DNA of 37,443 bases from Dechloromonas sp. (GTDB lineage Bacteria; Pseudomonadota; Gammaproteobacteria; Burkholderiales; Rhodocyclaceae), in contig JAEUOD010000019.1 of NCBI GenBank assembly GCA_016791065.1, forward strand, positions 1 to 37,443. The letters are read 5' to 3'. The translations under genes and the position numbers were made by a program. Below are positions 16,057-25,739 of the stretch, piece after piece (the stretch's first letter is position 1; each line of letters opens with the position of its first letter). The notes beneath the pieces were generated by a model, which saw only the letters and a list, made by a program, of their open reading frames with translations, had not been told where the DNA came from and searched no databases.

Positions 16057-17988
16057 TCAGGGCAGATCGGCGTCCTTTAAGGCCTCGCTACTCCGTGCGC
16101 CGACGGTCCCCAGGCGATTTTTCAGCGAATCCGGTTTGCCGTTGAACAGGACGGAGTAATAAACCGCATTGCTCATCACCTTCTTGACGTAGTCGCGCGT
16201 TTCGCTGAACGGAATGGTTTCAGCGTAGATGGCGCCTTCCAGAGGCCGATCGGCACGCCACTTCTTGGCCCGGCCGGGGCCGGCGTTGTAGGCGGCGGAG
16301 GCCAGCACCGGGTGGTTGTCGAGGTTTTCCATGACCATGCGCATGTAGCTGGTGCCGAGCAGGACGTTGGTCTCGGTGTCGTTGACGCGGGCATGGTTGT
16401 AGTCGCGCAGACCGATCTTCTTGGCCACCCACTTTGCGGTGCCCGGCATCAGTTGCATCAGGCCGGAGGCACCGACATTCGACTTGGCGCTGGTGATGAA
16501 GCGGCTTTCCTGTCGCATCAGGCCGTAAACCCAGGCATCGTCGAGTGACTGGTTCTGGGCGGCCGGCCGGACCTGGTCGCCATAGGGGGCGAGGAAGCGC
16601 AGGCTGTAGTCGTGCTCGTTGCGCGTACGGTCGGCGGTATTGATGGCACGGTCCCAGATCTGGTTGCTCTTGGCCAGGTTGGCGGCGGCCAGCAGTTCGC
16701 GGTCGTTCATGCCGCGCAGGGACCAGTTCCATTCCCGGACGGCCTCGGTGCGCATTTCCAGCCGGAAGAAGGCCATGGCACGGCGGATACTCGTATTCTC
16801 GCGGGCGAGCTTCTGTTCTTCCGCAGTCGGAGCGGCTGCACGTGGCGGCGCCATGATGGCGCGGCCGAGTTCCTCGTCGGCCAGGTTGCCGTAGAAATTG
16901 GGTTGGCCGGCGATTTTCTCGAACAGCGCGTCGGCTTCCGTCGTCCGGCCCCCGGCCTTGAGCGAGCGGCCGAGCCAGTAGGTCCATTCAGGCAGCGCGG
17001 CGAGTGCCGGCGGCATGGCCTGGATGGTGTCGCGGACGACGCCCCACTCCTGGGCGCGGAGCGCGGCGCGTACCTTCCACTGATAGGCGTCGTCGGAGAG
17101 TGGCGCCTTGCCGGTGCCGGCGAACCAGGTCACGGCTTCCGCCATATGCTTTTTGGCCGCCTGCAGGCCGATCTGGCCCCAGGCCCACTGGCGTTCGGAA
17201 TCGTGCAGCCGGCCCTTGATTTTCTCCAGTTCGTCGGCAGCAGCGCGCGGGTCGTTGGCGGCGATGCGCTGGATGGCGATCGCGGCGAGCTCGCGCCCGG
17301 CCCGGCTGCTTGCCCAATTGCCCGGCTGGCGAACGAGGTAGCCCATGCCGCTGTTGATCGCGCTGTCGAAGCTGCGGAAATCGGGCATCTGGCTGTCGGG
17401 CAGGTAATTCAGCGTCGTCTTGGCCTGGCCCGGGCGATTCGCTTCAATCTGGCGGCGGGCACGTGCCCAGACATCGTCGGGGCTCAGGCGCTGGCTGGCG
17501 ACCAGGGCATCGAGCACCGGGCGGCAAGCCTCGGGCGGTTCGAGCATGGTCAGCCAAAGTTTTTCCGCCTCGTCGATCACCGTGCGGTCGCTACGGGCAA
17601 GCCGCGCTTGCTGGCCGAAGCAGGCGACATCCGGTTCGGGCGCGATCATCTTCGGCGATTCGGCATCAACCTCGCTCCACAGGGCGCGCTTGCCGAGCCA
17701 GCGTATCCAGTCGGCCCGCAGCTTCTCGGCGACGTAGGATTTCTCGTTACGTTCGAGAAAGTCGCGGATACCCGCGTAGTCGCCCTGGTCGAAGTTCATG
17801 CGCAGCCGGTAGTTTTCGACGTAGGGAGCCAGTTCGTGGTTGCCGATCTGGCCGGCTGCACGTTCGAGCTTGTTGCGGTCGCCGGCACGGAAGGCATCGC
17901 GGGCGTAGAGGAAAGCGGTATCGCGGCTGTCCTGGGCAAGGACGGGGAAGCTCAGGACGATGCCGAGGACGAGGAGGCGAAACTTCAT
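16057..17988 (-). CDS. slt: Soluble lytic murein transglycosylase
   Basis: A 643-residue periplasmic enzyme that cleaves the glycan strand of peptidoglycan to 1,6-anhydromuropeptides. A signal peptide covers about residues 1-18 (ends VLAQD). A long alpha-helical superhelix domain runs to about 470, followed by the SLT catalytic domain. The catalytic glutamate is E494 in GLMRQESRF, and ASGLMQLMPGTAKWVAKKIGL and SAAYNAGPGRAKKW are hallmarks of family 1 transglycosylases. The length matches E. coli Slt70. The gene starts 14 bases from the divergent 5-formyl-THF cyclo-ligase gene. Confidence 0.95.
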   Translation of the reverse strand: MKFRLLVLGIVLSFPVLAQDSRDTAFLYARDAFRAGDRNKLERAAGQIGNHELAPYVENYRLRMNFDQGDYAGIRDFLERNEKSYVAEKLRADWIRWLGKRALWSEVDAESPKMIAPEPDVACFGQQARLARSDRTVIDEAEKLWLTMLEPPEACRPVLDALVASQRLSPDDVWARARRQIEANRPGQAKTTLNYLPDSQMPDFRSFDSAINSGMGYLVRQPGNWASSRAGRELAAIAIQRIAANDPRAAADELEKIKGRLHDSERQWAWGQIGLQAAKKHMAEAVTWFAGTGKAPLSDDAYQWKVRAALRAQEWGVVRDTIQAMPPALAALPEWTYWLGRSLKAGGRTTEADALFEKIAGQPNFYGNLADEELGRAIMAPPRAAAPTAEEQKLARENTSIRRAMAFFRLEMRTEAVREWNWSLRGMNDRELLAAANLAKSNQIWDRAINTADRTRNEHDYSLRFLAPYGDQVRPAAQNQSLDDAWVYGLMRQESRFITSAKSNVGASGLMQLMPGTAKWVAKKIGLRDYNHARVNDTETNVLLGTSYMRMVMENLDNHPVLASAAYNAGPGRAKKWRADRPLEGAIYAETIPFSETRDYVKKVMSNAVYYSVLFNGKPDSLKNRLGTVGARSSEALKDADLP

Positions 17989-18002
17989 GCTAGATTAGGC
18001 TG

Positions 18003-18584
18003 ATGATGCAATCGAGCGAGGATAACACGGCCCGGCGACGGGCGTTGCGGCGCGAAATGCCCGCCCGGCGGGCCTTGCTGGACGATGCCGCGCATGCCGA
18101 CCTGTCGGCGCGGATCGTGGCGCACCTGCAAAATTTTTTGCCGGCACCGCAGGTCGTCGCCTTCTGCTGGCCGATCAAACATGAGCCCGATGTGCGGGCG
18201 ATCGTGGGCCACTGGCGCCAAAGCGGCACCCGCGCCGCACTGCCGGTCGTCGTGGCTGAAAACAGCCCCCTCGCCTTTCGCGAATGGTGTGCCGAAACGC
18301 CGCTCGAACCCGATCGTTACGGCATTCCGACCCCGATGGCAGGCGACTGGCTGGTGCCCGACCTGATCCTGCTGCCGCTCAACGGTTTCGACGCGGCAGG
18401 CTACCGTCTGGGCTACGGCGGGGGCTATTTCGATCGTACGCTGGCGGCGCTTTCGCCGCGTCCGCTGGCGGTTGGCATCGGTTTCGAGATCAACCGCGTG
18501 GACAGCATCCGCCCGGAGGCGCATGACCAGCGCCTCGACTGGATCGTGACCGAAGCCGGCGCTTTCAGGCCTGTAGGCGCCTGA
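18003..18584 (+). CDS. ygfA: 5-formyltetrahydrofolate cyclo-ligase
   Basis: A 193-residue enzyme of the MTHFS/YgfA family. It converts 5-formyl-THF and ATP to 5,10-methenyl-THF and so returns folate to the one-carbon pool. The family signature LGYGGGYFDRTLA lies in the C-terminal half, preceded by DLILLPLNGFDAAGYR. The basic N-terminus (ARRRALRREMPARRA) fits the nucleotide-binding part. Two ATGs at 18003 and 18006 are possible starts. In many proteobacteria 6S RNA lies upstream of this gene; here only 14 bases separate it from slt, so 6S RNA is not at this spot. The 3' end overlaps the membrane-protein gene by 20 bases. Confidence 0.93.
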   Translation: MMQSSEDNTARRRALRREMPARRALLDDAAHADLSARIVAHLQNFLPAPQVVAFCWPIKHEPDVRAIVGHWRQSGTRAALPVVVAENSPLAFREWCAETPLEPDRYGIPTPMAGDWLVPDLILLPLNGFDAAGYRLGYGGGYFDRTLAALSPRPLAVGIGFEINRVDSIRPEAHDQRLDWIVTEAGAFRPVGA

Positions 18585-18855
18585 GACCCCAGACGCCGAG
18601 GGCGAAGCAGAGCGCCACCAAGCCGCCGAGCACGGCCTGGCGCAGGTCGTAGAGCCCGGTGCGCAGGGCCAGTTCGAGGGCATAGCCGTGGTGCAGCGCG
18701 AGCAGCATGGAACCGATGGCCATGGCCAGCCAAGCCCGCCGTGCACTGGCCGTCTGTTCCTGCCGCAGGAAGAGTTCGACAGCCAGACCGGAAGCAAGCG
18801 ACTGACCGAGCAAGGCGGCGACCAGCGACCAAATACTGAGGGTGTACGGGTTCAT
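18565..18855 (-). CDS. Small membrane protein translationally coupled to the PatB-like gene
   Basis: A 96-residue protein with three likely membrane segments (about 5-25, 41-60 and 74-90). A polar loop RQEQTASARR lies between the first two, and the end is RRLQA. I do not recognise a named family. The ATG overlaps the PatB-like stop as ATGA (18855-18852), so it is the last gene of a chain of 4-base overlaps with patB, cysK and the EAL-like gene. The longer open frame reaching 19275 is an out-of-frame reading of patB. A transport or membrane-anchoring role in sulfur amino acid metabolism is only a guess. Confidence 0.75.
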   Translation of the reverse strand: MNPYTLSIWSLVAALLGQSLASGLAVELFLRQEQTASARRAWLAMAIGSMLLALHHGYALELALRTGLYDLRQAVLGGLVALCFALGVWGLRRLQA

Positions 18856-19982
18856 GCCGCCGCGCAGCCCAGGGCGAAACGGCGCAGGGCCTCTTCCAGC
18901 GTGCCCCGTGTGCAGCCGAAATTCAGACGCAACCAGCCCGGGCAACCGAAATCCGCACCATCCGACAGGCCCAGGCCGTGTGCCTCGAAATGCGCCGCCG
19001 GCTTGGCCAGGTCGAGGGCGCGCACGTCGATCCAGGCCAGGTAGGTGGCTTCGACATGCGTCATGCCAACCCGGGGAATGGCGGCGACCGCCGCCTCCAC
19101 CCGATCGCGGTTGCCGGCCAGGTAGGCGATTAGCTCGCGATGCCAATCGGAGCAGTCGCGGTAGGCCGCCTCGCAGGCGGCCAGGCCAAGCACATTCACA
19201 TGCGGCACGATGCCGTCCATGGCATGCAGGAAACGGCGGCGCAGCGCGGCGTCTGGGATTACCGCGAAGGCGCAACCGAGGCCAGGAATGTTGAAGGTCT
19301 TCGAGGGCGCCATCAGTGTGATGCTGCGCTTGGCGGCTTCCGGCGAGAGGCTGGCGAAGGGGATGTGGCGTCGGTCGGCGTCGAGGATCAGGCCGCAGTG
19401 GATTTCGTCGGAACAGACGATGAGATCGTTGCGTTCGGCGAAGGCGGCGAGTTCGTCGAGTTCCTCACGGTTCCAGCAGCGCCCGACGGGGTTGTGCGGG
19501 TGGCAGAGCAGGAAGAGCCGGGTTGCCGCCGAGCAGGCCGCCTGCATCGCCGGCATGTCCCACTGCCACTGACCGTCGCGGCAAGCCAGCTCGACCCGAT
19601 GTAGTTCGCGTCCGGAAAAGCGTGGCGCCGAGAGAAACGGCGGGTAGATCGGCGTCGCAGTCAGAACATCGCCATCAACCGCCCGGCAGGCGACGTTGAG
19701 GCCGGTAACCAGGCCCGGCAGCCAGACGATCCATTCCGCTTCAATGCTCCAGCTGTATTCGCTTGCCAGGTGAGCAAGCACTGACTCCGTGAGCGAGGGC
19801 CAGGGATGGCCATAGCCGAAGACGCCGTGTCCGATCCGCTCGTTGAGTGTCGCGACGACGGCCGGCGGCGCGGCGAAATCCATGTCCGCCACCCAGAGCG
19901 GCAGGACGTCGCGACCGGCGTACTTGCCCCACTTGATGGAGTCGGAGTTACGCCGGTCGATGGGCTGGTCGAAGCCGCTCAC
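18852..19982 (-). CDS. patB: PLP-dependent C-S lyase / aminotransferase, PatB/MalY family
   Basis: A 376-residue fold type I PLP enzyme. The start [18 protein letters not shown] and [11 protein letters not shown] are typical of PatB/Mal[11 protein letters not shown] (161-170) and [10 protein letters not shown] (191-200) are conserved, and the PLP-binding lysine is K228 in [12 protein letters not shown]. Members cleave cystathionine or cysteine to pyruvate, ammonia and a thiol; MalY also has a regulatory role in E. coli. The GTG start overlaps the cysK stop as GTGA, and the gene's stop overlaps the next ATG. Coupling to cysK suggests work on cysteine or cystathionine. Confidence 0.9.
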   Translation of the reverse strand: MSGFDQPIDRRNSDSIKWGKYAGRDVLPLWVADMDFAAPPAVVATLNERIGHGVFGYGHPWPSLTESVLAHLASEYSWSIEAEWIVWLPGLVTGLNVACRAVDGDVLTATPIYPPFLSAPRFSGRELHRVELACRDGQWQWDMPAMQAACSAATRLFLLCHPHNPVGRCWNREELDELAAFAERNDLIVCSDEIHCGLILDADRRHIPFASLSPEAAKRSITLMAPSKTFNIPGLGCAFAVIPDAALRRRFLHAMDGIVPHVNVLGLAACEAAYRDCSDWHRELIAYLAGNRDRVEAAVAAIPRVGMTHVEATYLAWIDVRALDLAKPAAHFEAHGLGLSDGADFGCPGWLRLNFGCTRGTLEEALRRFALGCAAA

Positions 19983-20911
19983 ACTTCCAGATGCTGGTAA
20001 AGGGCGGTGGACAGGTAGCGTTCGCCGAAGGACGGAATGATCACGACGATCAGCTTGCCGGCATTCTCCGGCCGTTTCGCCAGTTCGAGCGCGGCCCAGG
20101 TCGCGGCACCGGAGGAGATGCCGACCAGCAGGCCCTCTTCCGTCGCCATCTGACGGGCGGTAGCGAAGGCGTTGTCGTTGGTGACGCGGATCACCTCGTC
20201 GTAGACGCCGGTGTTGAGCACGGCCGGCACGAAGCCGGCACCAATGCCCTGGATCGGATGCGGGCCCTTCTGGCCGCCGGACAGCACCGGCGAGGCATCG
20301 GGCTCGATGGCGACGATTTTCACGCCGGGCTTGCGTGCCTTGAGCACTTCGCCAACGCCGGTCACCGTGCCGCCGGTGCCGACTCCCGAAACGACGATGT
20401 CGACCTGGCCGTCGGTGTCGCGCCAGATTTCCTCGGCCGTGGTGTTGCGGTGGATTTCCGGGTTGGCCGGGTTTTCGAACTGTTGCGGGATGAAGTACTT
20501 CGGATCGGCGTCAGCCAGCGCCTTGGCCTTGGCGATGGCGCCGCCCATGCCCTCGGGGCCCGGGGTCAGGATCAGCTCGGCACCGTAGGCCTTGAGCAGC
20601 AGCTTGCGCTCACGGCTCATCGTTTCCGGCATGACGAAGGCGGCCTTGATGCCGCGTGCGGCGCAGACCATGGCGAGGCCGATGCCGGTGTTGCCGGAAG
20701 TCGGTTCGAGCACCACGGTGTCGGGGCCGATCTTGCCCGCAGCGATGGCGGCGTCGAGCATGGCAACGGCGATGCGATCCTTGACGCTGTGGCCGGGATT
20801 GAAGAATTCCAGCTTGGCGACGACGGTGGCGCCGCAGCCGGCGGTGAGGCGGTTGAGCTTGACCAGCGGCGTGTTGCCGACCAGTTCGGTAACGTTGTTG
20901 GCGATTTTCAT
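19979..20911 (-). CDS. cysK: Cysteine synthase A (O-acetylserine sulfhydrylase)
   Basis: A 310-residue fold type II PLP enzyme that makes cysteine from O-acetylserine and sulfide. It has [12 protein letters not shown], the PLP lysine K44 in GHSVKDR, the substrate loop TSGNTG (71-76), the phosphate-binding [10 protein letters not shown] and the C-terminal [12 protein letters not shown]. The length is typical of CysK rather than of CysM, and the [16 protein letters not shown] segments fit CysK. Its ATG overlaps the stop of the EAL-like gene as ATGA, and its own stop overlaps the start of the PatB-like gene. This makes it the second gene of a tightly coupled set. Confidence 0.94.
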   Translation of the reverse strand: MKIANNVTELVGNTPLVKLNRLTAGCGATVVAKLEFFNPGHSVKDRIAVAMLDAAIAAGKIGPDTVVLEPTSGNTGIGLAMVCAARGIKAAFVMPETMSRERKLLLKAYGAELILTPGPEGMGGAIAKAKALADADPKYFIPQQFENPANPEIHRNTTAEEIWRDTDGQVDIVVSGVGTGGTVTGVGEVLKARKPGVKIVAIEPDASPVLSGGQKGPHPIQGIGAGFVPAVLNTGVYDEVIRVTNDNAFATARQMATEEGLLVGISSGAATWAALELAKRPENAGKLIVVIIPSFGERYLSTALYQHLEV

Positions 20912-21723
20912 GAGCGTGATCCAGATGGGGTGGGTGAATTGTAGGCGACTCCATCCCGCTTGTGGGTTGGTCGGCAGTCCGGCTGCGGCAAGCCGAACAA
21001 CTCTCCGATGCCGAAGCGGGCGCCGGCGGCTCGGGCCGCCTCCAGGTCGCGGCCGGTTTCGATGGCATTGTGTTGAACGACGATCTCCAGTTGGCGGGCG
21101 GCTTCATACAGTTCGGGCGCGGCGTCAGCCGACAGTTGCAGCATGTCCGGGCGCAGTGTCGGCAAGACTGTGGTGGCCGTTTGTGCTGTCAGGTTTTTCA
21201 GTGCCAATTGGTAGCCGCGCTGGCGATAGTTGTTGAGTGCCTCTTCCCAATGGGGCGTCTGGCCGAAATCGTGGGCATCGATGACGAGTACGATGTCCTC
21301 CGGGGCGAGTCCGCAACGCTTGAGAATGGCCTCATAGACCAGGCCGTGCTGACTCTGTACGGCGCGCAAATGGCGCGGATGCACCGGCAATTGCAGATGG
21401 CCGCCGGCATATCGGCGCTGGGCGAGAAAGTTGAGGGCGTGCAAGGTCCGGTTCAGGCGATCGAAATGAACGACGGCTTCCGCCGTCCGGTGGCGGGCAT
21501 AGGCCTGCTCGATGCTGAGCGGGTGGCCATCGTCGAGCTGCGCACTGAGCCGCGCCCGATGCCCGATCACCTGTCCCTGGCGCAGGTCGACTACCGGCTG
21601 GAACAAGGATTCCAGGCGCAAGCCATCATGCCAGGCCGACACCCGTTCTCCAGCCGGGTAGAGGGTGCTGTCGCCGGCATTGTCGGCGGCATTGAAATAG
21701 CGGATCAGGTCGGTCAGTGGCAC
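20908..21723 (-). CDS. Degenerate EAL-domain protein, first full gene of the cysK chain
   Basis: A 271-residue soluble protein whose core follows the EAL fold: [19 protein letters not shown] aligns with the usual QPIVDL..G.VVG.EALLR start. The catalytic residues are missing. The EAL glutamate is Arg; the N of the NxS motif is replaced in [10 protein letters not shown]; the ExTE segment reads LVIDAHD; the DDFG pair reads KNLT; and the lysine of KID is Gln (LQLSAD). It cannot be a c-di-GMP phosphodiesterase by the known mechanism. It might bind c-di-GMP or a protein. Translation starts at GTG with AGGAG eight bases upstream. An in-frame TAG ends a short open stretch just before it. Confidence 0.82.
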   Translation of the reverse strand: MPLTDLIRYFNAADNAGDSTLYPAGERVSAWHDGLRLESLFQPVVDLRQGQVIGHRARLSAQLDDGHPLSIEQAYARHRTAEAVVHFDRLNRTLHALNFLAQRRYAGGHLQLPVHPRHLRAVQSQHGLVYEAILKRCGLAPEDIVLVIDAHDFGQTPHWEEALNNYRQRGYQLALKNLTAQTATTVLPTLRPDMLQLSADAAPELYEAARQLEIVVQHNAIETGRDLEAARAAGARFGIGELFGLPQPDCRPTHKRDGVAYNSPTPSGSRS

Positions 21724-21732
21724 GGCCAGCTC

Positions 21733-21816
21733 CTAGTTGCGTTGCCCGGCATCGGCACTTGGGCCGCCAATGCGGGGTGCGGCGGCCAAGCCGGAAAACA
21801 GGCCAAATGTGCGCAT
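21733..21816 (-). CDS. 27-codon leader ORF, or former N-terminus of the EAL-like gene
   Basis: A short reading frame begins at ATG 21816, six bases after GGAG, and runs MRTFGLFSGLAAAP to a TAG at 21735-21733. It is in the same frame as the EAL-like gene, whose GTG follows only three codons after this TAG. The TAG also forms part of TAGGAG, the ribosome binding site of that gene. Either it is a translated leader peptide coupled to the downstream gene, or it is the original N-terminus cut off by an amber mutation. Sequence alone does not decide. Confidence 0.4.
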   Translation of the reverse strand: MRTFGLFSGLAAAPRIGGPSADAGQRN

Positions 21817-21925
21817 GCAGGACTCCAGTCATTGCGAATGAATTTGCGATGAGGCGAGTCTAGGGGCGTCCGGTTATTCTGGGAAAGAATGAATTTTTAC
21901 AAAAATATAGCGGATATGAATTAAG

Positions 21926-21945
21926 GCGCCGGCCGATGCTGGCGC
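21926..21945 (+). repeat. Hairpin-forming inverted repeat
   Basis: GCGCCGGC and GCTGGCGC flank a CGAT loop; the plus-strand RNA pairs fully with one G-U. No T-run follows. It sits just upstream of the AT-rich patch that may carry the promoter of the EAL-cysK set. Confidence 0.4.
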
Positions 21946-22112
21946 GAATATCCGGAGAGGCGCATTAAGCTGGCTTCGAAGTGAGCTTGGGCAATGGCTT
22001 CGGGTCGCCAGCCCTTAATGAGGCCTGGAGAATTGTTCGGAGTGCCGCTGCTCGGTATAAGCCTCTTGGCGCTCCGAGGTGCTGCGTACTGGGGCCAGAT
22101 GAGCTGGCCGAG

Positions 22113-22143
22113 TTACCCCATGCAATTTAATGTCATGGGGTAA
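22113..22143 (-). terminator. Inverted repeat after ilvA, candidate terminator
   Basis: TTACCCCATG (22113-22122) and CATGGGGTAA (22134-22143) form a perfect 10-bp stem with an 11-base AT-rich loop. It begins 8 bases after the ilvA stop, which is a usual place for a terminator. No T-tract follows in the ilvA direction, so it may work poorly alone or serve another purpose. Confidence 0.5.
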
Positions 22144-22151
22144 ATTTTGAA

Positions 22152-23684
<1,533 letters not shown>

Positions 23685-23765
23685 GGCGAGGGCGCTGGGG
23701 GTAAAGAGGCGATTCTACGGCCCCGGCAGCCAAACGTCACGGCGGAATGCGGGTTTGGCCGACGT

Positions 23766-25739
23766 TCAGGCGGCGGGTAGCGCTGGCAAAGGTTCCGGTT
23801 TGTGGCGTACGAAGCCCTGGGCGTAGTCGACGCCGATTTCCTGCACGGCCTGATCGACCGCTTCATTGCAGACGTATTCGGCAATCGTGGTCAGGCCGTG
23901 CACACGGGCCAACTGCACGATGGCCTCGACCACCGCCCGGTCGGATGGGTCCTGGTCAATGTTCTTGACGAACATGCCGTCGATTTTCAAGTAATCGACC
24001 TTGAAGCGCTTCAGGTAACCGAAGGAGGAAAGCCCACTGCCGAAGTCGTCGAGCGCCAGCGTCGCGCCGATGGCATGCATCTGGTCGATGAAGGCGAGCG
24101 CCGGTTCGACGTTGGCCACGGCGCAGCTTTCGGTGATCTCGAAACAGAGCATGGCCGGGTCGATGCCATGCTGCTCGATCTGTTGCCGGACGAAGGCGGG
24201 AAAATCGGCCAGGCCAAGGCTGGCACCGGACACATTGACGGCAAGGTGGGCAAAGGGGAAGACCTGTTCCGATTTTCCCCATCCGGCGAGGTAGCGACAG
24301 ACATTCTCGACCACCCAGCGGTCGATGTAGGGCATCAAGTTGTAGCGTTCGGCGGTCGCGATGAAGCGGCTCGGTGAGTTGATCTTGCCGAGCGGGTCGG
24401 CGAGGCGCAGCAGAATTTCGGCGGTTACGGGCAGGCCCGCCTTGAGTGGCTCCAGGCGCTGGTGGAAGAGCATGAAGCGGCCTTCCGCAAGGGCTGCCGT
24501 GACCTGCGGCATGGTCCGGAAATCCTCGCTGCGCTGGCGATACCATTCGTCGCTTGGGGTATAGACCTCGACCCGGTTGCGACCATGCTCCTTGGCCGCG
24601 TAGCAGGCGGTATCGGCGGCGATCAGCAGGTCGGTGACGTTCATCATGTCCGGCCCGGAACGGACGATGCCGATCGAGGCACCGAGGCGGAAGCTGCGGC
24701 CTTCCCATGAAAACGGGAAGGCGCAGATTTCCTCGATCAGCTGGCCGGCCCGGCGTACGGCTTCGCTTGGCTGGCAATCGCGCATCGCGATACCGAACTC
24801 GTCACCGCCCAGGCGGGCCAGGAAACCGTAGGGGAAGCGCTGTTCGATCATGCCGGTCAGATCGATCAGCAATTCGTCGCCGGCAGCATGGCCGCAGGTG
24901 TCGTTGACCACCTTGAACTGGTCTAGATCGAGGTAAAGCATGGTCAACGGATTGTCCGCCAGACCAGGGTCGGCGAGCATTTCCTGTAGATGGGCTTCGA
25001 AGGCACGCCGGTTGTAGAGTCCGGTCAGCGAGTCGTGACTGGCCTGGTGCGAGAGGTCGGCGATGCGGCTGCGCACGGCGTCGGTCATGCTGTTGAAGTT
25101 CTGGGCGAGTACCGCAACCTCGTCTTCCCCCTTGATTTCCATGCGCTCTTCGTAATGACCCTGGGCGACATTGATGCTGGCCTCGGCCAGGGTCACCAGA
25201 TGACGGGTCAGCAGGTAGCCGATGGCCGAGAGCAGGACGAGCGAGAGAATGATTTCGGCCAGGGCGATCAGGCTGCTCTGCACGAGCAGTTCGCCCGACG
25301 CCTGGTCCATGAAGGCGGTCGACATGCCGTAATGGACATGACCATAGGTCTGCCCGAGGTAGTCGACGGCGAAGCGGACATCGCGAACCTGCCCGGTGTT
25401 GCGGTTGACCAGCGGCAGCGCCTGCTCCGGCGGCCAGCCGGACGAGGCGAGGATGCGGCCATCCGGATCGGTGACCGCGAGATAGGTGATGTCCTTCGCC
25501 TTTCGCCAGCCATCGAGGATGTCGCGCAAGGTGGCGTAGTCACGCGACGCGAGTGGGACGGCCACGGCGGTCTTGTAGGCAAGCTCGACCGCCTGGATGC
25601 GAGCATCGAGTTGTGCCGACAGGTGGTGTTCGATCAGGCGCACGCTGTTACTCACCAGCAGCGCGAGCATCAAGGCCTCGACGACGAGGCTTGCCAGCAG
25701 GAGCTTGGCCCGGAGCGAGCGTTTGATCTTCAAGATCAT
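23766..25739 (-). CDS. Membrane GGDEF-EAL c-di-GMP enzyme with periplasmic sensor domain
   Basis: A 657-residue inner-membrane protein. Transmembrane segments at about 12-31 and 155-177 enclose a periplasmic sensor domain (about 32-153), followed by a HAMP-like region (about 178-230). The GGDEF domain (about 232-395) keeps LGGDEFG (311-315), and I see no RxxD inhibitory site before it. The EAL domain (about 415-645) has E441 (EILLR), N502, E534, D564/D565 (DDFGSG), K585 and E621, so phosphodiesterase activity is likely. Cyclase and phosphodiesterase domains may both work. The start overlaps the binding-protein stop as ATGA, which suggests that protein supplies its periplasmic signal. Confidence 0.93.
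   Translation of the reverse strand: MILKIKRSLRAKLLLASLVVEALMLALLVSNSVRLIEHHLSAQLDARIQAVELAYKTAVAVPLASRDYATLRDILDGWRKAKDITYLAVTDPDGRILASSGWPPEQALPLVNRNTGQVRDVRFAVDYLGQTYGHVHYGMSTAFMDQASGELLVQSSLIALAEIILSLVLLSAIGYLLTRHLVTLAEASINVAQGHYEERMEIKGEDEVAVLAQNFNSMTDAVRSRIADLSHQASHDSLTGLYNRRAFEAHLQEMLADPGLADNPLTMLYLDLDQFKVVNDTCGHAAGDELLIDLTGMIEQRFPYGFLARLGGDEFGIAMRDCQPSEAVRRAGQLIEEICAFPFSWEGRSFRLGASIGIVRSGPDMMNVTDLLIAADTACYAAKEHGRNRVEVYTPSDEWYRQRSEDFRTMPQVTAALAEGRFMLFHQRLEPLKAGLPVTAEILLRLADPLGKINSPSRFIATAERYNLMPYIDRWVVENVCRYLAGWGKSEQVFPFAHLAVNVSGASLGLADFPAFVRQQIEQHGIDPAMLCFEITESCAVANVEPALAFIDQMHAIGATLALDDFGSGLSSFGYLKRFKVDYLKIDGMFVKNIDQDPSDRAVVEAIVQLARVHGLTTIAEYVCNEAVDQAVQEIGVDYAQGFVRHKPEPLPALPAA

Larger units (their letters stand above)
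21817..22151. other. 335-bp intergenic region between the EAL-like leader and ilvA
   Basis: No convincing gene is seen. An AT-rich patch at about 21891-21924 holds a minus-strand TATATT (21904-21909), a possible -10 box for the EAL-cysK-patB set, without a good -35. A hairpin follows at 21926-21945, and a 10-bp inverted repeat at 22113-22143. A 49-codon plus-strand frame (21994-22143, starting MASGRQPLMRPGELFG) lacks a ribosome binding site and is probably chance. The stretch 21950-22110 is otherwise featureless to me. Confidence 0.6.

Noticed and set aside
16612..18003. 463-codon plus-strand frame
   Set aside because: It is antisense to slt, whose signal peptide and catalytic motifs are clear.
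21994..22143. 49-codon plus-strand frame with a hydrophobic middle
   Set aside because: No ribosome binding site is seen and its last codons coincide with the inverted repeat after ilvA. A chance frame is more likely than a small membrane peptide.
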